This document shows positions 34,307-44,381 of a stretch of DNA of 64,000 nucleotides, piece by piece. Every line of letters begins with the position of its first letter. Positions within the stretch are counted from its first letter, which is position 1. The DNA is taken from NCBI GenBank assembly GCA_028284905.1, contig JANQQU010000002.1:62001-126000 (forward strand), given 5' to 3'. The stretch comes from Calditrichia bacterium (GTDB lineage: Bacteria; Calditrichota; Calditrichia; RBG-13-44-9; J075). The notes under the pieces were generated by a model. That model did no database searches, was not told the DNA's origin, and was given only the letters and a program-made list of their open reading frames with translations. Made by a program: the position numbers and the translations under genes.

Positions 34307-37300
34307 ATGCGACGAAATATTCCCGGCAACCGACAATCGTTTATTCCAAAGCCAGCCTCCCTGGCTTATACAGGCGTCATATTGCTACTGTTATTCACGG
34401 GCAAAATGTTGCCACAGGAAATCCTTCCCAACGATGTTATTTCCATTGAAAATGCCCGCATAGACAGCGATAGCAATTTTGTGCCGGACAACCTGGGCAT
34501 TCCGGCAATTGTCAGCGGCCGCGCCAGTGTAGGCACCGGTGTATTACAATCGGAAAGATTATCGGTGTTTATCCAGAACGACATTGCCGGGATTGAGTTG
34601 TTTAGTGATTCCATCGGTCCGCCGGTTTATGAGGGTGACAGCCTCATTGCCAGCGGCATTATTGCCCAATACGATGGCGTCACTTTCCTCGCCAATGCCA
34701 AATATCGGGTGGTGCCGATCAAATCCCGTTTTCAGCGCCCGAAGGTCGTAGACCATACAGTTAACCTGGAAGCACTGGAGGGGATGCTCATTAGCATTGA
34801 GGGGAAGATCGTTAAAAAATGGCGACGCTCCTATGGAGAATATATCAGCATTCGTCTTTCGGATGAAGAGGAAAACCTGATCAACGTTTTTGCCTCGACA
34901 CAACGGAGCACCCGAATCAGCTTTCAGGATTATGACATCGGCGATAACCTCAACATTACCGGGGTGCTCGGGCAGTTTGACCGGGAAGCGCCTTTTGATG
35001 AAAATTATGAACTTTACCCGCGTTACCCGGAAGATATCCGCGTCATCGGCTTTACCCGCTCTTTTTACACGCAGGCGCTTGCGATTGCCCTTTTTTTAAT
35101 GGCGGTTGCCGGTATCTGGGCCTTCACCTTACGCACTACGATCAAAAAGCGCACCCGTCGCCTGACTGAAACAGAACGGCGTTTTCGCTCTATCTACAAA
35201 GGCGCTGACGATGCGATCTTCCTCTGTGATATGAGCCTTTATGTTCAGGAAGCAAATCCGGCAGCGCATGTTCTCTTATCAGAATTTATCGGCGCATTGC
35301 CAGGCAAAAGCATTACGAAATATCTCGCCCTGAAGGACTATACCCCGGAAATTCTGCTAAAGCTGCTTCGCCAAAAGCAGGTTATCGAATTCGAAAGCGA
35401 AGTCAGTGATCATACCGGCGAAAAAAGCGCGGTCAGTGTTAAGATGAATATGATCAAGGCATCCGGGCAGAATAATTTACTGATCATCATGCGCGATATT
35501 ACAACCCGCAAACAGGCGGAAACCCGTCTGAAGAAGCAACAGGAGTTTATTCGTCTGGTTATCGATACAACGCCGAATTTGATCTACGTAAAAGATGCTC
35601 ATGGCAATTTTCTGCTGGTGAATCAGGCAGTTGCTGATCTCTTCGATTCCACAGTTCGCGAACTGGAAGGCAGCAGCGCTCAAAATATGTATATCAATCC
35701 GGATGAATATAAAACCAGCCAACAGGCAGACCAGGAAGTACTGGAGAATCTCTCCGAAGTGATTAGCGAAGCGCCTTACACCCGGCCAAACGGCCAGGTC
35801 CGCTGGTTCCAAACGATCAAGCGCCCCTTATTTGAGCCGGGTGGGCAGGTCAACATTCTCGGTCTTTCGATCGATATCACCGAGCGGCGGGAAGCGGAAA
35901 GCCAGCTCCAATCCGCTAAAGAGACCGCCGAGAGCGCCAGTCAGGCCAAGAGTGATTTCCTGGCGAATATGAGTCATGAGATCCGCACGCCGCTAAATGG
36001 CGTAATTGGAATGAACCGCCTGATGCTCGATACCAAACTCTCCCGGGAACAACATGAGTATGCTACCAATGTTCAACACAGCGCGGAAGCATTACTGGAT
36101 TTAATCAACAACATTCTCGATTTCTCAAAGATCGAGGCCGGCAAACTGGAGCTGGAAATTATCAATTTCAGCCTTTTCCGCATGCTGGAAAATACTGCCG
36201 ATCTGCTGGCACACAAAGCCCAGGAAAAAGGACTGGAGTTGCTGGTAGATATCGATCATGATATGCCCTCCTACCTTAAGGGGGATCCCTCGCGTATTCG
36301 CCAGATTCTCCTCAACTTTATCGGCAATGCCATCAAGTTTACGCAATCGGGAGAAATTACCGTCCACTGCCAGCGCGTGGATGAACCAGCCCGGCAGGAA
36401 AACAATGGCAAAGAGAACACGCCATTAATTCGTTTCGCGGTAAAAGACACCGGTATTGGTATCCCGAAAGAGAAAGAGGCGATTATTTTCGAGCATTTTA
36501 CCCAGGCAGACACCTCCACGACAAGGCGCTACGGCGGCACCGGCCTTGGATTGGCGATCTCCAAACAACTGGTGGACCTGATGGGGGGCGATATAGGCGT
36601 GGAAAGTGTGCCCGGCAAAGGAACAACCTTCTGGTTTACTGCCCGGTTATCCCTCGCACCGGAGCCGAATGTAGAAGTTCAGAAATCCCAGCAATACAGC
36701 GCCGCACTGCGGGATGTTCCCATCCTGGTAGTTGATGACAATGATAATTCCCGGCGAATTTTACAGGAATTGCTGGAAAGATTCTCGGCAAAAACCGAGG
36801 GCGCAAACAGCGGTAAAGCTGCACTGGAGAAGCTAAAACAGGGATATCGGAATGAGGCGCCATTTCAGCTGGTTTTATTAGACCAGGATATGCCGGAAAA
36901 AGATGGGCGCAGCACTATAGAAGACATCATGGAAATTGATGCGCTGAGCGAAACCCGGGTTATCTTGATCAGCCCGCTCGGTTTTCATATGACCAAAACT
37001 GAGCAAAGCACCCTGGGCATTTATGCCATTCTTCCCAAGCCGTTGCGAAGCGAACGCTTGTTACAAACCATCATTTATGCCATGAACAATGAAGCAGAAT
37101 TACATGATCCGGAAAATGAAGGTGCTAAGAATAGCGATGATGCGCCGGAAAAACGCTATCGGATTCTGGTCGCAGAGGACAATATTGTTAACCAGAAGTT
37201 TGCACAGCGGCTTCTCGAAAAGAGCGGATTTAATGTTGATGTCGCCGCAAATGGAAAAGAGGTATTGCAGACAATAGAGCGGATTCGCTACGACCTGATC

Positions 37301-37564
37301 CTTATGGATGTGCAAATGCCGGAAATGGATGGGTTGGAAACCACCGGGCAAATTCGCCGCTATGAAGAGAAGAACGGGGGCCACGTGCCGATTATTGCCC
37401 TTACTGCGAATGCTGTTAAGGGAGACAAGGAGCGTTGTTTGGAAGCCGGAATGGACGGCTATATCACAAAGCCAGTTAAACGTACCCACCTTCTGGCTGC
37501 GATAGAGGAATTAATTTCTTCCGAGACAGAGAACGCTACAACCAGTAACACGCCTACAGTTTAA
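34307..37564 (+). CDS. Hybrid sensor histidine kinase with periplasmic OB-like region
   Basis: 1085 residues. An N-terminal membrane segment (~20-36) and a second helix (~246-265, [17 protein letters not shown]) bracket a periplasmic part of ~200 residues made of two OB-fold-like units ([46 protein letters not shown]). Two PAS domains follow (~280-390 and ~405-525), then HisKA with H557 in [11 protein letters not shown]. HATPase_c has DTGIGIP and [12 protein letters not shown]. Two receivers close the protein, with phosphoacceptors D859 ([11 protein letters not shown]) and D1001 ([11 protein letters not shown]). No Hpt domain, so a separate phosphotransfer protein is needed. No partner regulator is adjacent. 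The OB reading is inference from pattern. Confidence 0.92.
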   Translation: MRRNIPGNRQSFIPKPASLAYTGVILLLLFTGKMLPQEILPNDVISIENARIDSDSNFVPDNLGIPAIVSGRASVGTGVLQSERLSVFIQNDIAGIELFSDSIGPPVYEGDSLIASGIIAQYDGVTFLANAKYRVVPIKSRFQRPKVVDHTVNLEALEGMLISIEGKIVKKWRRSYGEYISIRLSDEEENLINVFASTQRSTRISFQDYDIGDNLNITGVLGQFDREAPFDENYELYPRYPEDIRVIGFTRSFYTQALAIALFLMAVAGIWAFTLRTTIKKRTRRLTETERRFRSIYKGADDAIFLCDMSLYVQEANPAAHVLLSEFIGALPGKSITKYLALKDYTPEILLKLLRQKQVIEFESEVSDHTGEKSAVSVKMNMIKASGQNNLLIIMRDITTRKQAETRLKKQQEFIRLVIDTTPNLIYVKDAHGNFLLVNQAVADLFDSTVRELEGSSAQNMYINPDEYKTSQQADQEVLENLSEVISEAPYTRPNGQVRWFQTIKRPLFEPGGQVNILGLSIDITERREAESQLQSAKETAESASQAKSDFLANMSHEIRTPLNGVIGMNRLMLDTKLSREQHEYATNVQHSAEALLDLINNILDFSKIEAGKLELEIINFSLFRMLENTADLLAHKAQEKGLELLVDIDHDMPSYLKGDPSRIRQILLNFIGNAIKFTQSGEITVHCQRVDEPARQENNGKENTPLIRFAVKDTGIGIPKEKEAIIFEHFTQADTSTTRRYGGTGLGLAISKQLVDLMGGDIGVESVPGKGTTFWFTARLSLAPEPNVEVQKSQQYSAALRDVPILVVDDNDNSRRILQELLERFSAKTEGANSGKAALEKLKQGYRNEAPFQLVLLDQDMPEKDGRSTIEDIMEIDALSETRVILISPLGFHMTKTEQSTLGIYAILPKPLRSERLLQTIIYAMNNEAELHDPENEGAKNSDDAPEKRYRILVAEDNIVNQKFAQRLLEKSGFNVDVAANGKEVLQTIERIRYDLILMDVQMPEMDGLETTGQIRRYEEKNGGHVPIIALTANAVKGDKERCLEAGMDGYITKPVKRTHLLAAIEELISSETENATTSNTPTV

Positions 37565-37747
37565 AATTCCCAAAAACAAATTTAGTCATCACTGGTAATA
37601 CTAATTCACAGGTATATACTGTCAGAATATCAACTTAAATTTTAACAACCAAAAATTCACTTATTTGGCGATTTGATATCTACGCTTATTTTCAGATATT
37701 ACCCGACCAATGAATGATACGAATACATCTTAGCATAAGGAATAAGA

Positions 37748-38356
37748 ATGAATCTCGATAAAGCAATTGTTTTTGACCTCGGCGGGGTATTGATCGACTG
37801 GGATCCGCGCTACCTCTTTCGGAAGATGTTTAATGATGAAGCGGATATCGAATATTTTCTGAAGAACGTCTGCACCTCCGAGTGGAATTCCCGGCAGGAT
37901 GGCGGATATCCACTCGCCCAGGCAACGGCCGATAAACTGGCGGAGTTCCCCGAATTTGATCCTTATATTCGCGCCTTCTATGGTCGCTGGCTGGAGATGA
38001 TCCACGGCTCCGTCGAAGACACGGTGGAAATATTCCGGGAACTAAAGGACGCCGGATACTATATCGCTGCATTGAGCAACTGGTCTGCGGAAACATTTCC
38101 CCTGGTGAGAAACAGCTATGAATTCTTTAACTGGTTCGAGGAAATTGTGCTTTCCGGGGAAGAGAAGCAGTTGAAGCCGGCCCCGGATATTTACCATACA
38201 TTGCTCAAACGAATTAATCGCCACGCAGAGGAATGTGTGTTTATCGATGATAGTTTCGACAATATCGTTACTGCCAAGTCCCTTGGATTTACCGGCATTC
38301 ATTTCCAATCGCCGCAACAGTTGCGCAAGGATCTGGAAGCAGCAGAAATTCTCTAA
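37748..38356 (+). CDS. HAD-superfamily phosphatase, YihX-like
   Basis: 202 residues. Motif I is VFDLGGVLIDWD with nucleophile D10; the second position is Gly rather than Asp, as in YihX-like members. Motif II is ALSNWS, the lysine is in EKQLKPAPDIY, and motif IV is CVFIDDSFDNIVTA. The cap is the small alpha-helical C1 type. E. coli YihX releases glucose from glucose-1-phosphate; the substrate here is unknown. It is followed after 18 bases by an M1 peptidase gene, so the two may be co-transcribed. Confidence 0.93.
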   Translation: MNLDKAIVFDLGGVLIDWDPRYLFRKMFNDEADIEYFLKNVCTSEWNSRQDGGYPLAQATADKLAEFPEFDPYIRAFYGRWLEMIHGSVEDTVEIFRELKDAGYYIAALSNWSAETFPLVRNSYEFFNWFEEIVLSGEEKQLKPAPDIYHTLLKRINRHAEECVFIDDSFDNIVTAKSLGFTGIHFQSPQQLRKDLEAAEIL

Positions 38357-38374
38357 ACAAAGGCAGGAATAAAT

Positions 38375-40150
38375 ATGCGCCTGATCGTCCTTTTACTTTG
38401 CGGCATTCTGATTCAGCCTGTTTTTACCCAGGAAGCGGCGGATTCGCAGCCGCTTTCCCAGCGAACAGCCAACTATGATATTAGCGGGGAATACTTTCCC
38501 GATGCGCAGCAATTCCGCGGTACAGCCGTACTTAGCTGGACAAATGTTGCCAGTATTCCCGCCCGGGAATTACGCTTCCATATGTATATGAATGCCTTTG
38601 CCAATCCGCAGACCACTTTTTTGCGGGATTATGGTGAGGTGCCGGCAACCCTTGATGACAATTGGGGATTCGTTCGCATTGAGCAGCTGCAGCTTGATAA
38701 TAGTCCAGACATCCACAATCAGCTACAGTTTATTCAACCGGAAGATGATAACCCGAATGACAGCACCGTTGCACGAATAATGCTCTCCCAACCAGTGCCG
38801 CCGGGGGAAGCCGTTGAGATTAAATACACATTTACCACCAAACTCCCCGCCCTGGTGGAACGTGCCGGTTATCTCGGTAATTTCATCATGGCAGCCCAGT
38901 GGTATCCGAAAATCGGGGTTTTTAGTGCCGCCGGCTGGCAGTGTCATCAATATCATGGGAATTCGGAATTTTTTGCGGATTTCGGGACTTACCGGGTGCG
39001 CCTGACCGTTCCGGAGAATTGGGTAGTCGGTGCCAGTGGCACCCTGCAGGAAACCATTGAGCAGGAGAATCAACGAAAGACCCTGCACTATTATGCCGAG
39101 GATGTTCATGATTTTGCCTGGGGTGCGAATCCGGATTATATCGTTCGGGAAACCACTTCCGGGAATATGAAGATCCGTTTGCTCTTACTGCCGGGTCATG
39201 AAGGCGAGTTGGCGGAGAGAATTCTCCACTCGGTGAAATCTTCCCATGTCTATTTCGAGACCAATTATGGTCGCTATCCGTACCCGCAGCTTACCATCCT
39301 GGACACTCCTGTTTTTTCCACAGTGATGGAGTATCCGACCCTTTTTCTCACCGGCAACTTTGATGGCTACAGCAATCCACCGGCGCCGAAAGAACCCCAG
39401 CCAGAAAACAACCGTTTTCCGGAACGGCTGACCATCCATGAGTTTGCTCACCAGTGGTTTTATGGGATGAGCGCGAATAACGAATTCGCCGCTGCCTGGA
39501 TGGATGAAGGCATCACTGAATACATTACCGCGAAGGCATTCGAAGCGGCTTATGGCCCGATTATGCAACCGGACTTACAAGGCAATCCCCTGCCGGTGCG
39601 CGATTTTCGCAAAAACCTTTACCTGGCCAATCCGGGTAATCTGCCAATTTTGCTTAGCGCCAACCGCTATCCGACTTTCCGGGAATATTATGTGGGTAGT
39701 TATGTAAAGCCGAAACTGTTTTTCTATACTATTGACAATGTGCTTGGCGAAGCAGTAATGGCCGAAGTCATCCGCCGTTTTTTTCAGACCTGGCAATTTC
39801 GTCATCCCCGGCCGGCAAATTTTTTCAGTACCTTTGGCGCTGTTACCGGTGGTGAATACCAGACACTGGCTGAACGGTTTTTCTCTGGTAGTGATTCACT
39901 GGACTATTCAATTACCGAAAACGACAACGGGCAGGTTTTGCTGGTGCGCAATGGAAATTATCATTTTCCGGTGGATGTCGCTTTGACCAACTTCAACGGG
40001 GAGGTTCGTATGATGCGCTGGGATGGTTTGCAAGCAGCTTACCCGATAGACGTTAACATTCAAGCGCCGATCAATAAAATTGTTATCGATCCCCAGGTAA
40101 AACTGGAATTCGAGACCAACCGAAAAAACAATATTTGGATTAGAAGGTAG
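38375..40150 (+). CDS. Secreted M1 family metallopeptidase
   Basis: 591 residues. Signal peptide MRLIVLLLCGILIQPVFTQ, then the N-terminal beta-domain (YDISGEYFPDAQQFRGTAVLSW...) and the gluzincin domain with H355-E-F-A-H and the third zinc ligand in WMDEG (HExxH-x18-E). The exopeptidase motif GxMEN is replaced by STVMEYPTL, so aminopeptidase specificity may differ. Acts in the periplasm or outside. The gene ends 75 bases before a convergent gene, with a strong hairpin between them. Confidence 0.94.
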   Translation: MRLIVLLLCGILIQPVFTQEAADSQPLSQRTANYDISGEYFPDAQQFRGTAVLSWTNVASIPARELRFHMYMNAFANPQTTFLRDYGEVPATLDDNWGFVRIEQLQLDNSPDIHNQLQFIQPEDDNPNDSTVARIMLSQPVPPGEAVEIKYTFTTKLPALVERAGYLGNFIMAAQWYPKIGVFSAAGWQCHQYHGNSEFFADFGTYRVRLTVPENWVVGASGTLQETIEQENQRKTLHYYAEDVHDFAWGANPDYIVRETTSGNMKIRLLLLPGHEGELAERILHSVKSSHVYFETNYGRYPYPQLTILDTPVFSTVMEYPTLFLTGNFDGYSNPPAPKEPQPENNRFPERLTIHEFAHQWFYGMSANNEFAAAWMDEGITEYITAKAFEAAYGPIMQPDLQGNPLPVRDFRKNLYLANPGNLPILLSANRYPTFREYYVGSYVKPKLFFYTIDNVLGEAVMAEVIRRFFQTWQFRHPRPANFFSTFGAVTGGEYQTLAERFFSGSDSLDYSITENDNGQVLLVRNGNYHFPVDVALTNFNGEVRMMRWDGLQAAYPIDVNIQAPINKIVIDPQVKLEFETNRKNNIWIRR

Positions 40151-40168
40151 TTCGGGTATAAGAAAGTT

Positions 40169-40205
40169 CAGACGCCATCCAGATAGCTTCCGACGATGGC
40201 GTCTG
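40169..40205. terminator. Hairpin between convergent genes
   Basis: CAGACGCCATC (40169-40179) pairs perfectly with GATGGCGTCTG (40195-40205) across a 15-base loop. It stands between the M1 peptidase stop and the convergent DUF5010-like gene stop. There is no U-tract on either side, so it is a likely but not classic bidirectional terminator. Confidence 0.6.
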
Positions 40206-40225
40206 ATGAAAGATCATAGCGGGAA

Positions 40226-42415
40226 TTATCGCACTAACAACATTTTTTTAGTTTGAATAAACTGATTGCCAGCAATTAAACGGTAAAAATAGAGGCCGCT
40301 GGGAACGAGCTGCCCCTGACTATCTCTACTACTCCATTTTATCTCCTGCCATCCTGCCGGGCGGGAATGTATGCTCAAATTATTATACGACTTAATCAGC
40401 TGGCCAAGCGTGTTGTAAATTTCCAGGCGAAGGGCAGTGCCGCGATTTTCCGGCAGATAAAACCGTATCGTCGTTGATGGGTTAAAAGGATTGGGGTAAT
40501 TCTGCGATAGCGAAAAATCTTTCGGGGTAGTTTCAGTTTCTTCGTTGTCGCTAATGCCGGTGGAACCATCGACAACAATCACTACATCCAATTCTTCACC
40601 AAACCAACCCATACCTGTTTTGCCCATGCGCCATTTTGTATTGTAGACGCCTGGCGCTCCCGGTGCGGTCGGTTTCAGAATAAAGGTTTTCGGCCGCCCC
40701 CGGAATATTCCGCCAAATGTAGGAATGTCATCCTGGAGATCATTGATAGGCATCGGCGCCGAGAAGATCGGCACACCCGTGTCAACCTGACCGAAATAAT
40801 AGCCATCAGCACCATTCCAGCGGGCATCCCCGGTGTTACGGACCGTTACAAAAACAGTGTCAACTCCCCCGGCTTCCAGGGTATCCGGAAAGGTATGGCT
40901 GAGCATGACAGCGTCATTTTCCGGAATATCATTCCAAAGGGCCGCACCATGGGCATTGGTATTAATGTATTCGTAAGGATCGTTAGTGATCGACCAAAAA
41001 TCATCATTGGTATTGTTACTGCCGGGATGAATATAAGGTGCGCTGGTATCCGCAGCATAATGCCCAGTGCCTTCGTCGTATTCGTTCCAGCTTTCCAGGT
41101 AAATGCGATCGATTGAGTTGTCTACTTGTGCCCAGGCGCTGTCAAAATGAACACCGCCATCGCGCGGTAAAAAATCCCCGGGGGTACGAACATTTTGATC
41201 CCAGTATCCGCCCTTAATTTGCAGAGATTTGATGCCCATAAAATCATTCGTTACAAAATATTCGTTGATCTCAAATTGAGGCGTTCTCTGATCCGCGAAA
41301 GAAAATACCTGTGGACTGTAAGCGGTTGTGATCATGTAAATACCGTTATTAAAAACCGGATAAGTGGATGCCAGTGCGTTTTGCAGGCGACTCTCCAGAT
41401 CCGCGCGCGTCATAGAGGCAACATTATCCATATTCAGGTGCACATGCCAGGTATCCAGATTAACACGCCCGTCTATTTTCGCCAGGTAATCCTCGGCAAG
41501 TTCGTCGGGATTCGCGCCAAAGTATTGATTAAAAAAACGAATGTATTGTGCTGCAAGTGAGTCCTTGCCAGCAGTCGTATTCAAATCGATATTAGGTTGA
41601 TTATGCCAGGTGATCAATGGATCCAGAAAGGGGGCGACTTTCGGCACATCATAGCCCTCAGCGCGCATCTCGTAAAGCGCGCGGAAAAGATTGACGCGGA
41701 TATTTTCCGTTTGTGGAATCAAGTGAACCCATATCGCATCAATATTGGCCGCCATAATCTGCTTAACCTGCGATTTCCACCAATCGGTTTGCCCGGTCCA
41801 GTTCGGCCGTCCCTCTATGGGGCGCCAGGGGCCGGTCAATTGGCCGCCATTCGTTGCATACCAATGAAAGACCGTGGCGCTTACATACTTGCTATTCATT
41901 GTAAAGGAGGGTGCCGGTGTACTTAACATGGATGGTCGCTCCAGATACAACTCGGCAGAAACAATATTCATCGCGTCAAAAGGCTGAACGGTAATCCGTA
42001 AATCTGCACCAAGGTTTTGGGCATTTCGGAAATCGGCATTGGGCAGCTCGAAAATCGCCGAGCGGATGCCGTGGGTGTTTTGCATATCCGCAGCAATTGT
42101 TACGGGAGCCAGTTCATAATCGTTACTGGTAGAATTATACTGCAGCAGGAAGTTACTATTACCAATATCAAAATAAGTCACTTTAACCCAGACGGTAGTA
42201 GACTGCACCGGCACATCCGTTGGGAAATAAATATAAAGCGATTGCGGCCATTCGTTGCGATAAACATTCACTCCTTCCACCGTTTCTATGGTAAAGGTGC
42301 CATCCGCACCGGAAACAGGGAACAGTGGCGTGCTGTTCTGGGCGTTAACGGGCTGAATAACGCTCGTCCATAGCAACAAAGTACTCAAAATTTTCCAGGT
42401 AATTCTTCTTAGCAT
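40226..42415 (-). CDS. Secreted GH-like (DUF5010-type) protein with C-terminal sorting domain
   Basis: About 729 residues. The ATG at 42415 is chosen over an in-frame TTG at 42427 because GGAG lies just before it. Signal peptide MLRRITWKILSTLLLWTSVIQPVNAQ. A beta-rich N-terminal domain precedes a catalytic-looking barrel (~185-500): SATVFHWYATNGG, IMAANIDAIWVHLIPQ, DGRVNLDTWHVHLNMD, RIYLESWNEYDEGTG, reminiscent of DUF5010 and GH71/GH99-type enzymes. An Ig-like domain follows. The last ~90 residues are the SLSQNYPNPFNPSTTIRFYL ... SGLYFYRLIAG FlgD-like/type IX sorting domain. Likely a secreted or surface glycosidase; substrate unknown. E and D in WNEYDEG are candidate active-site residues by inference. 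Confidence 0.85.
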   Translation of the reverse strand: MLRRITWKILSTLLLWTSVIQPVNAQNSTPLFPVSGADGTFTIETVEGVNVYRNEWPQSLYIYFPTDVPVQSTTVWVKVTYFDIGNSNFLLQYNSTSNDYELAPVTIAADMQNTHGIRSAIFELPNADFRNAQNLGADLRITVQPFDAMNIVSAELYLERPSMLSTPAPSFTMNSKYVSATVFHWYATNGGQLTGPWRPIEGRPNWTGQTDWWKSQVKQIMAANIDAIWVHLIPQTENIRVNLFRALYEMRAEGYDVPKVAPFLDPLITWHNQPNIDLNTTAGKDSLAAQYIRFFNQYFGANPDELAEDYLAKIDGRVNLDTWHVHLNMDNVASMTRADLESRLQNALASTYPVFNNGIYMITTAYSPQVFSFADQRTPQFEINEYFVTNDFMGIKSLQIKGGYWDQNVRTPGDFLPRDGGVHFDSAWAQVDNSIDRIYLESWNEYDEGTGHYAADTSAPYIHPGSNNTNDDFWSITNDPYEYINTNAHGAALWNDIPENDAVMLSHTFPDTLEAGGVDTVFVTVRNTGDARWNGADGYYFGQVDTGVPIFSAPMPINDLQDDIPTFGGIFRGRPKTFILKPTAPGAPGVYNTKWRMGKTGMGWFGEELDVVIVVDGSTGISDNEETETTPKDFSLSQNYPNPFNPSTTIRFYLPENRGTALRLEIYNTLGQLIKSYNNLSIHSRPAGWQEIKWSSRDSQGQLVPSGLYFYRLIAGNQFIQTKKMLLVR

Positions 42416-42643
42416 CAGAATCTCCAATCACGTTTTTTCGATAATAAAATATAGATTAGGACTTTGTTCACTTTTATTAAAAACGTATTTCGCCAAGCAA
42501 TTTCCCCAGAGTTTCTCATCCGAAATTGCCGCTACGTTAATCGAAACGATGCTATTAAAAAATGTTAGATAATGTTTGCAGAGGATGGTTGCATACTTAA
42601 TGCAACCAGGGTTTTAACTATCTAATTTTATATTTATTTCTCT

Positions 42644-43249
42644 TTATCGCTCATCGCGATCGCGGAATCTTTCTTCATCGAAGCTGTCGCGGTCACTCCG
42701 GCCGCCATCCCGGTCGTTGCTGCCTTGATTGCTGCCGCTATTTGTCCTTGTTGGCTGGAAGGCCTGCCCCCCGCTTTGATTCACGGCCTGCTCAAACGGC
42801 ATACTAAAGCGCATCATTGTTGCGAGCGTTTGCGCCCGCTTCCCAACTTGCTGAGCCCAAAGGGAATTGAGCATTTCTTCGGCAGTCCGATTGTAATCAC
42901 TTCTGTTTAGTGCCCGTAACATATTTTGAAAACGCAGCAAGCCGCTGATGCCCAAATTGAAGGCCATATCAAGAAGAACATGTTGTCGTGGTTGAGAAAT
43001 TTGAAAATAGGCGGGAATGTTATTTTTAACCTGTTTTTCAACAGTGGTAATATCGTTATTCAGCAGAAAGATTGCTTCGCCTTCACTGATGCCATTACTA
43101 TCCACCTGGCGGCCCAATTCATCATCGACGGGATTCGCTTCCATATTACGACCAACCCCAATTGTCCATATCCCTTTGGTATCCCGATATGGTTTCAGGA
43201 CCATTCCTTCGTGGAAAATCAACTGCTGCTTCAATCGCTCCCGATTCAT
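42644..43249 (-). CDS. T4-type lysozyme (GH24) without signal peptide
   Basis: 201 residues. The phage-lysozyme catalytic triad is exact in residue and spacing: E14 (FHEG), D23 (PYRD) and T29 (IWTIGVG), matching E11/D20/T26 of T4 lysozyme. The lobe sequence QHVLLDMAFNLGISGLLRFQNM is typical. The last ~45 residues are low-complexity, Ser/Gly/Asn then Asp/Arg-rich (SDRDSFDEERFRDRDER). No signal peptide or holin gene is visible, so export is unexplained. GGAGAC lies before the ATG. It lies 46 bases downstream of the BTRD1 lipoprotein gene. No other phage genes are nearby; a domesticated endolysin is the simplest reading. Confidence 0.92.
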   Translation of the reverse strand: MNRERLKQQLIFHEGMVLKPYRDTKGIWTIGVGRNMEANPVDDELGRQVDSNGISEGEAIFLLNNDITTVEKQVKNNIPAYFQISQPRQHVLLDMAFNLGISGLLRFQNMLRALNRSDYNRTAEEMLNSLWAQQVGKRAQTLATMMRFSMPFEQAVNQSGGQAFQPTRTNSGSNQGSNDRDGGRSDRDSFDEERFRDRDER

Positions 43250-43295
43250 ATCGTCTCCTTAGGGATCACTTACTTGCGTATTTGCTGAGCAGCGA

Positions 43296-44309
43296 TTAGC
43301 CTCCGCTTGGCTTGCTTCCGGTAGTTGGCGGACTTTTCCCTGTTTCCAACTCCTTGAAATCCGGTTTGGTATCGCGAAATTTAGCATTGCCGTAGCGCCA
43401 CACACCGGAGAAGCTGCGGGTGGTGCCACTTTCTACTTCCAGGTCGATAAACTGCAGTTGCTGACCATTGAACTTGCGCCGTTTTTTTATAAAACTGCTA
43501 TAATCAGATTCTGCCCAAAGGCTGAAATTATCTTTCCCGGGGCTCCAAAGACCGGCGTATTTTTTCACGCCACCTTCATAAAATATTTCAAAATCGAACA
43601 TGCGATAGTTTTCGCCACCAAACTCCCGCCATTTTCGTTGAAATTCTCCCCAGGAGGAAGCTTTCCAGATTTTATACTTCTTTTCGTTTGGTTGCAATTT
43701 CCACAAACCGGCATACTTTACCGCGCCATGAGTGGCATACACTTCCAAATCGACCAGCTTAAAACCCTCTTTCTCCAAATCATCGCGGGCTTTCACAAAA
43801 TCTTTCCAGTTCAGGTCACTGCGGAATCGGTTCTTGCCTCTTTCAACGCGCCAGATGCCGACAATTTTCCGGTTACCGTTTTCCAGAAAAACCTCAAAAT
43901 CGGAGAGCAACAAACCCACCCGGTCATATTCATTCCATTTTTCCTGAAAACCGGCCCAGCCATCCGCTTTCCATAGCCGATGCGGTGCCTGTCCCGGCTG
44001 CCAAATACCGGCATAGCAGCGATCTCCGCCAATTTTATAGGTTTCCACATCGACCATATTAAAGCCGGCAACGGCCAGCGTATCACGCTTTCGCAGCAAA
44101 AAATCCCAGCTGACATCTACGGCCATCCGGGAATAATGCGGGGGATAAGGACTGGGAACAATGTCCTGTTCCACTCTTTCAACTTCCCGTGGGTTCCCTA
44201 AGTCTACTACCGGATCCGGCGGATTGCAGGAAAACAGCAACAGATACAAGCTCCAGAAAGTTATCAGCAGACAGGGTAAAATGCTTTTCAATTTTTCAAT
44301 CAAAATCAT
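43296..44309 (-). CDS. Lipoprotein with five BTRD1-type tandem repeats
   Basis: 337 residues. Lipoprotein signal with C28 (LLFSC). Residues ~60-315 are five repeats of about 50 residues, each built as W-x2-F-x-K-(R)-x6-G-F/Y-x-L/M-x-D-x-E-V/I-(Y/F)...(R/K)-Y-A-G-(I/L)-W. Examples are GFNMVDVETYKIGGDRCYAGIW, cut here to its key residues D, E and GIW; KLVDLEVYATHGAVKYAGLW; and FDFEIFYEGGVKKYAGLW. This is the pattern of the bacterial tandem repeat domain 1 family (PF17660), also present in polyglycine hydrolases and serine hydrolases. No catalytic domain is attached here. Likely a surface binding protein. It precedes a lysozyme gene on the same strand. Confidence 0.85.
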   Translation of the reverse strand: MILIEKLKSILPCLLITFWSLYLLLFSCNPPDPVVDLGNPREVERVEQDIVPSPYPPHYSRMAVDVSWDFLLRKRDTLAVAGFNMVDVETYKIGGDRCYAGIWQPGQAPHRLWKADGWAGFQEKWNEYDRVGLLLSDFEVFLENGNRKIVGIWRVERGKNRFRSDLNWKDFVKARDDLEKEGFKLVDLEVYATHGAVKYAGLWKLQPNEKKYKIWKASSWGEFQRKWREFGGENYRMFDFEIFYEGGVKKYAGLWSPGKDNFSLWAESDYSSFIKKRRKFNGQQLQFIDLEVESGTTRSFSGVWRYGNAKFRDTKPDFKELETGKSPPTTGSKPSGG

Positions 44310-44381
44310 CCGGATTTAACAATCGTCCGTAATAAATTAAACTTCAAAATTTCATAAATAATTGCTGGAAAAAAATGCAGC

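Noticed and set aside
42644-43249. Prophage remnant
   Set aside because: Only the lysozyme resembles a phage gene; no capsid, integrase, holin or attachment repeat is seen around it.
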